Of a stretch of DNA of 64,000 bases, positions 59,901-64,000 are shown piece after piece. Position 1 is the first letter of the stretch, and each line of letters starts with the position of its first letter. The DNA lies in the NCBI GenBank assembly GCA_905331475.1, contig CAJNYU010003472.1, positions 1 through 64,000 on the forward strand, in the 5' to 3' direction. The stretch comes from Rotaria socialis. Lineage: Eukaryota > Rotifera > Eurotatoria > Philodinida > Philodinidae. The notes beneath the pieces were generated by a model. The model ran no database searches. It had not been told where the DNA came from and saw only the letters and a program-made list of their open reading frames with translations. The position numbers and the translations under genes were made by a program.

Positions 59901-60758
59901 TCGGTATCCTACATATTGTTGATTTTGAAAAATAGTTTCTATGATAAAATTACATGTCTTATCACATAAGATAATTATTTTCATGAACGCACACATATAT
60001 TTATGTCTTTGTGACATTTATTATGCGGTTACTTAGATGTAACTTAAGATAGAATAGTTCATATGAATGACATCTATGTTAAGTGTCAAATCTAATGTGA
60101 TAGATAACTAAATATTCGTATATAAATTATTATCATAACACTTGTCAATAGTCGATTATGTTCAAGGATTTGAAGATTTATTTATTTATTAGATGCCGTA
60201 CGCATTCTTATCCACTTTGAAAGGAGTGCTTCCGTAGTATAAGTGATAATTTGTGGATAAGAATTTCTAAATGAATATTAAAGGCGGAGTACTATTTTGA
60301 ATAGTAAGTTTTTCCGTATGCTTTTGTTTACAGCATTGGCGAGAGCGAGAATTCATTCTTCCAGATTATGAATCTCTTAAAAGATTCAGCCAGAATGTAT
60401 TTAAAGATAACGATCATTGTTGAGTCTATGAGTAATCGCATTCTTATCTATCTAGATTGCACATCGCATTTACATAAATATATAGATCAACTACTAACGG
60501 AATGCATCACTATAGTTAATTATTAAACGATAGGATGAAATTTCATTAGTTTCTGAATAATATTACATTATGAAAATAAGCTCGACACTTACGTATTTCA
60601 TGTCATTTTTAAATTAGAAATTCATTAATGACAACAAGAAGTCTATTATAAACTGAAAATTTTCTATTACCATTGGTTTTGAAAGATTGGCTTTACTAAG
60701 TGTTTTCAGAGTTCGAGTCAAGCGGCATCTAGATAGTCTTGGATACCTGACGAAACCA
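56997..60758. other. long gene-free stretch
   Basis: 3.8 kb without a convincing gene. GA-rich runs lie at 57205-57222 and 57871-57896, and many short open frames are hydrophobic by composition (T-rich strand) and not conserved. The first part is the upstream region of the 504-residue gene. Confidence 0.45.
57871..57896. repeat. (GA)n microsatellite
   Basis: A purine run, GGGAGGGAGA followed by about eight GA units, in otherwise gene-free DNA. A similar shorter GA run is at 57205. Confidence 0.85.
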
Positions 60759-61007
60759 GCAGCCAATCATGCTGATGCTGTTATGAAGAAATATGTACGT
60801 CATGATTAGTGAGCATGACTATAATTATTACGAAATTCCCTCGATATAAATACCGAATTTCCGTGTGCATTGAAATCCTTGACTGCAGCCAATCATGCTG
60901 ATGCTGTTATGAAATATGTACGTCATGATTAGTGAGCATGACTATAATTATTACGAAATTCCCTCGATATAAATACCGAATTTCCGTGTGCATTGAAATC
61001 CTTGACT
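60759..61007 (+). promoter_or_regulatory. tandemly duplicated promoter block with CCAAT and TATA-like boxes
   Basis: Two nearly identical copies, 60759-60884 (126 bp) and 60885-61007 (123 bp), differ mainly by a 3-bp GAA indel. Each carries GCAGCCAATCATGCTG (CCAAT box) at its start and GATATAAATACCG (TATA-like) about 85 bp later, then CATTGAAATCCTTGACT. A third partial CCAGCCAATCA begins at 61008, immediately before the ATG at 61021. The distance from the last TATA-like box (about 60966) to the ATG is 55 bp, so transcription probably starts inside the third junction. Confidence 0.7.
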
Positions 61008-61020
61008 CCAGCCAATCAAA

Positions 61021-61335
61021 ATGGCATCATCATTAACAAAAACAGATTCAAATTTACTGAAAAATCATGTAAGAATATCTGTTGACATGATTTATAAATT
61101 GTTTGATTATCATTTAAAATAGACTTCTGATCCTGATCGGATTAGGGTTACGAAAACTAGTTTACGCTTTGCGGAAGAACAACGGCTTCTTAATTCTAAG
61201 TCACACGCATCGAAAACATCTGCTAAAAATCAAGTCTCTCAGAAGAGTTTGAACAAATTCTGTAACCGAGTTCATCAAATGACCCCGGAAGAGCTTGATG
61301 AACAACTAAAACGACGAAAATTATCCACAAGGTAG
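61021..61335 (+). CDS. small basic protein, 86 residues, family unknown
   Basis: Two exons, 61021-61068 and 61123-61335, join in phase 0 through a 54-bp intron (GTAAGA..ATAG). The protein is strongly basic (many Lys, Arg, Ser), with LRFAEEQRLLNSK in the middle and an end reading MTPEELDEQLKRRKLSTR. The ELDEQL helix recalls the C-terminal peptides of RNA-export factors, but this is too short to claim. It has no signal peptide. The duplicated promoter directly upstream and the clean splice signals argue that it is expressed. Confidence 0.65.
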
Positions 61336-62047
61336 TAAAGAAGAAGAAAAAAAACATTGAAATTTAATTCGAGCCTGGCAGCTCAACTCGCATGTATTAC
61401 GTTGAATTGAAAGAAGCTTTCTAGGAAATTATTTTATAATTGTATTAGACTTTTTTTCATCTAGAAGTGTTTTTATCGTAATTGCAGTTCTATTTTTAAC
61501 GTTGAATTCTATTTCACCGCTTAGTATTTCATAATGAATGCTTAGTCTATTATCTCACACGTGTTCATGCATTTTTGTTCGATAGAAAAATTCATTCTAC
61601 GATGAGCTTAGTGATCTACTCGCGTCTATGACTTCATACCAATATAATTTCCATTTAATTCCTCGAGTTATATTTTCTTCTCTTTGATTGCCATGTTCAT
61701 AGAATTGAATCGCTTCGAGTTCTAACATAACGTGCATATATAGACGCATATTCTCAAAGCAATAAATAGGTCAGATCTAGAATCAGCAAAAAAAGGACTT
61801 TCGGGAATTCACGAACTAGCTTCTTTGAGAAGGAGTGCTACTGTTAGTTAAAGAATGAAATCAAGTATTGTTCAATTCATTTCTATTTAGAATGAAGTTT
61901 CCGTTTAAATGTGCAAAAAAATGTTGCCTATTATTCATTCTAATAGGAGTTATGCAAGGTCAGATACTGAACTTCTCTCGGACAAATTTGCATGTAGCAG
62001 TTGAGTTGACTTGGTGGGATTTGAATTTAATTTGTTAATTATATTTT
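61336..62047. other. intergenic stretch
   Basis: No firm gene. A 5' exon of the exonuclease gene could lie here: short frames near 61790-61850 and 61891-61951 have possible splice donors, but neither joins in phase to the exon at 62058. Confidence 0.35.
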
Positions 62048-63572
62048 ATGATAAATAGTGGCGAGCTTGATATTCTACGATGTCGTTTGAAACATCATTA
62101 TAAATTGGAATTAACGTTCGGATGCGAAAATCCATCAACAATGATTGAACAGCCGTTTCAATATATTGCTGTTCTGGATTTTGAAGCAACATGCGAAGAA
62201 AATCACGACGATAATTATAAAAATGAAATAATTGAATTTCCCATTGTATTAATTGATGTAAAACAACAAATTATTGTAAACTACACTGAAAAACTTAAGT
62301 TTATTTAATAATTATATTTGCCTGTTTTTTATTAGATCGATAAATTTCAATCATATTGTCGACCAACATTGAAACCAGTTTTATCCACATTTTGCACACA
62401 ATTAACAGGCATTAAACAAGTATTAATTAAAATAATGTCAGAATTTCTCGTCTATGAGTTGTGAATCGTTCTTCGCACAGAATCATCACGGATCAATCAT
62501 TTCAGAATACAAAAAATATAAGTATTTGAGAGAAACATTTTCCATGGGAACACGATCTTTTTAGTCATGCCGTTGAAATTAGCTATACCAGATTTTTTTT
62601 CAGGATGTATGATGACCGAAATTTTGAATTGATTATTACAGATGTAATTAAATAAGATATTAGCAAAAGAGCATGCGATGTGTAGACACGTAGCTACTCT
62701 ATTCGATTACAAACTATTTAAATAATAGCTAACATTGAGATAAGACAGTATTATCGACAAGTGAGAATCAAAAGCTTCGTAGAATTTTTGTTTCGAGTTT
62801 AAAGAGTGAAATTGCTCGCGCTGCTCATTGGTCGTTTAATGTTTACAAAATAAAATTATGCGAAAATATTCCTAGTTGTTCGATTAAACAGTTAGATAGA
62901 TGTAGCGTTTTATTTTTTACTTGTTTGAAAACTTTTTCTTTAGCATCAAGTAGACAATGCTCCGACATTCGTTGAAGTTCTTCATAATGTTGAAAAATGG
63001 TTAAATGAACGAAATCTTCTATCAACATCGAACGGACACAAATTAGCATTTTCTACTGATGGGTAAATCAATTGAAACTTTAGGTTCGTTTTGTTCTTCT
63101 TCATATTGTCTTGTCTGTATGCTAGTCCATGGGATTTTACAAAATTCCTTCAAGTGCAATGTCGTCTGAGTTCAATAGTTTATCCACAATGGGCTGAAGA
63201 ATGGATCGATATTCGAAAAGAATTCTCTCGATTCTATTCCGTAAGACGAGGCGGTAAAAAATTACGAAAGATTAATTGTTCCTATCTGTATAATGTTGGA
63301 CTTTTTAGGTATAGAAAAGATGCTGCATAGACTTGGTTTAACTTTTGATGGTCGTCCTCATTCTGGTATAGATGATTCAATTAATATTGCACGAATAACT
63401 CTCGAATTGTTGAAGGTTTGTCATCTTTAAGATTAAGTTGTCTCAATGAATAAATATTTAGGATGGTTGCGTTTTATCATTCAACGATGGTATTCGTACC
63501 TCTGGTCCGAAAGCTACGACAATGGCTGATAAAAAAAATGAAGAAGAGGATTCGATTATGCTTAAAGATTAG
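62048..63572 (+). CDS. ERI1: ERI1-like 3'-5' exoribonuclease (DEDDh family)
   Basis: Six exons: 62048-62275, 62336-62419, 62944-63062, 63126-63253, 63309-63415 and 63462-63572. All phases close, giving 258 residues. The catalytic set is Asp44 and Glu46 (LDFEATCEE), Asp143 (STDGPWD), His204 and Asp209 (GRPHSGIDDS), as in ERI1/3'hExo. Other family blocks are EIIEFPIVLID, CTQLTGIKQ and FLQVQCRLSS. ERI1 trims the 3' ends of histone mRNA stem-loops, 5.8S rRNA and small RNAs. Residues 5-20 (GELDILRCRLKHHYKL) resemble the end of the SAP domain that precedes the nuclease in ERI1, so an upstream exon may be missing. The ATG at 62048 is the simplest start. An alternative acceptor TAG lies just after it, at 62055-62057. 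Confidence 0.9.
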
Positions 63573-64000
63573 TCAATGTAAATTATTTCTTGTTGAACAA
63601 AATTTCTTAACCATGAATAAATAAAAAGTTAGTTTTCTAATAAATTGTTGGAATCAAACTTTTTTTAAAAACTATTGCATGAATATTTCAATTGATTTTA
63701 GTCTCTAGATTTTTCATGAATACATATTGACAATGATCTTAGAGTGTTTATAAGTCTAATTCAAAATTTTTGATATATTTTGAATTATCTACGCATTTTT
63801 CAGTTCTACATTCAATATGATTTGATTTTAGGAGAAAAATTTCTAGTTATACGTTGTCAATGAGTGTAGCAGACAGTCCAATTGGGAATCAAAATGAGAG
63901 TAATTAGATTGAGACGTCCTGCATAGCAAGAAACAGTATTTTGTTCTGAGTAGAGCAGCTGTTATTATTATTTTGTTGTTATTATAATTGATCATTCTAA
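63573..64000. other. window end, no gene seen
   Basis: 3' UTR of the exonuclease gene, with an AATAAA at about 63617, then AT-rich sequence without recognisable features. Confidence 0.4.

Noticed and set aside
1-64000. CRISPR array, rRNA or bacterial operon structure
   Set aside because: No regularly spaced direct repeats or rRNA signatures were seen; the genes are spliced and eukaryotic.

Overview
The window looks like nuclear DNA of a bdelloid rotifer (Adineta/Rotaria type). It is AT-rich and carries compact animal genes cut by many introns of about 50-60 bp with GT..AG ends. Several intronless or nearly intronless genes look foreign. There is a decayed member of a membrane-protein family I associate with bdelloids, and short TGTGGG (bdelloid telomere-type) motifs. 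This assignment is by gene style and recognised families; no database was searched. One base is ambiguous (n at 9117).

Layout. 1-6.3 kb: a possible tiny two-exon gene (+), a single-exon riboflavin transporter (SLC52, -) flanked by inverted copies of a telomere-like short repeat, and an NADPH-dependent GRE2/DFR-like reductase (-). 6.3-10.2 kb: gene-poor, with possible Penelope-like remains and a 118-bp hAT-like MITE. 10.2-16 kb: a CPVL-like serine carboxypeptidase (+), a broken bdelloid-type membrane-protein gene (-) and a small secreted protein (+). 17.3-30.7 kb is a dense run of conserved animal genes, all on the + strand: Ras GTPase, TMEM230, a 40-residue CxxC protein, the Ragulator anchor LAMTOR1 and the p97 adaptor FAF1, which has a palindromic element in its largest intron. 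31.1-32.1 kb: an unrecognised multi-exon minus-strand gene. 33.3-36 kb: a mobile-element cluster made of a 171-bp hAT-like MITE with perfect 8-bp target duplication, then a large foldback palindrome whose right arm was split by a second, 993-bp foldback element. 38.4-42.5 kb: a membrane-anchored phosphodiesterase of the alkaline phosphatase superfamily (+) and a lone secreted glycoprotein gene (-). 43.8-52.3 kb: two large minus-strand genes in tandem, Ku80 (XRCC5, 15 exons, ending in a DNA-PKcs-recruitment-type motif) and an SLC20/PiT phosphate symporter (14 exons). 52.3-61 kb: decayed coding fragments, a 504-residue unrecognised Ser-rich protein, and a long gene-poor stretch. 61-63.6 kb: a small basic protein behind a tandemly duplicated promoter, and an ERI1-like 3'-5' exonuclease.

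The genes do not form one pathway. Ras and LAMTOR1 both act in growth signalling, and Ku80 in end joining, which matters for the desiccation and radiation tolerance of bdelloids. Exon models were built by hand from splice signals, reading-frame continuity and resemblance to known families. For Ras, TMEM230, LAMTOR1, FAF1, XRCC5, SLC20 and ERI1 all exon phases close exactly to a stop codon.
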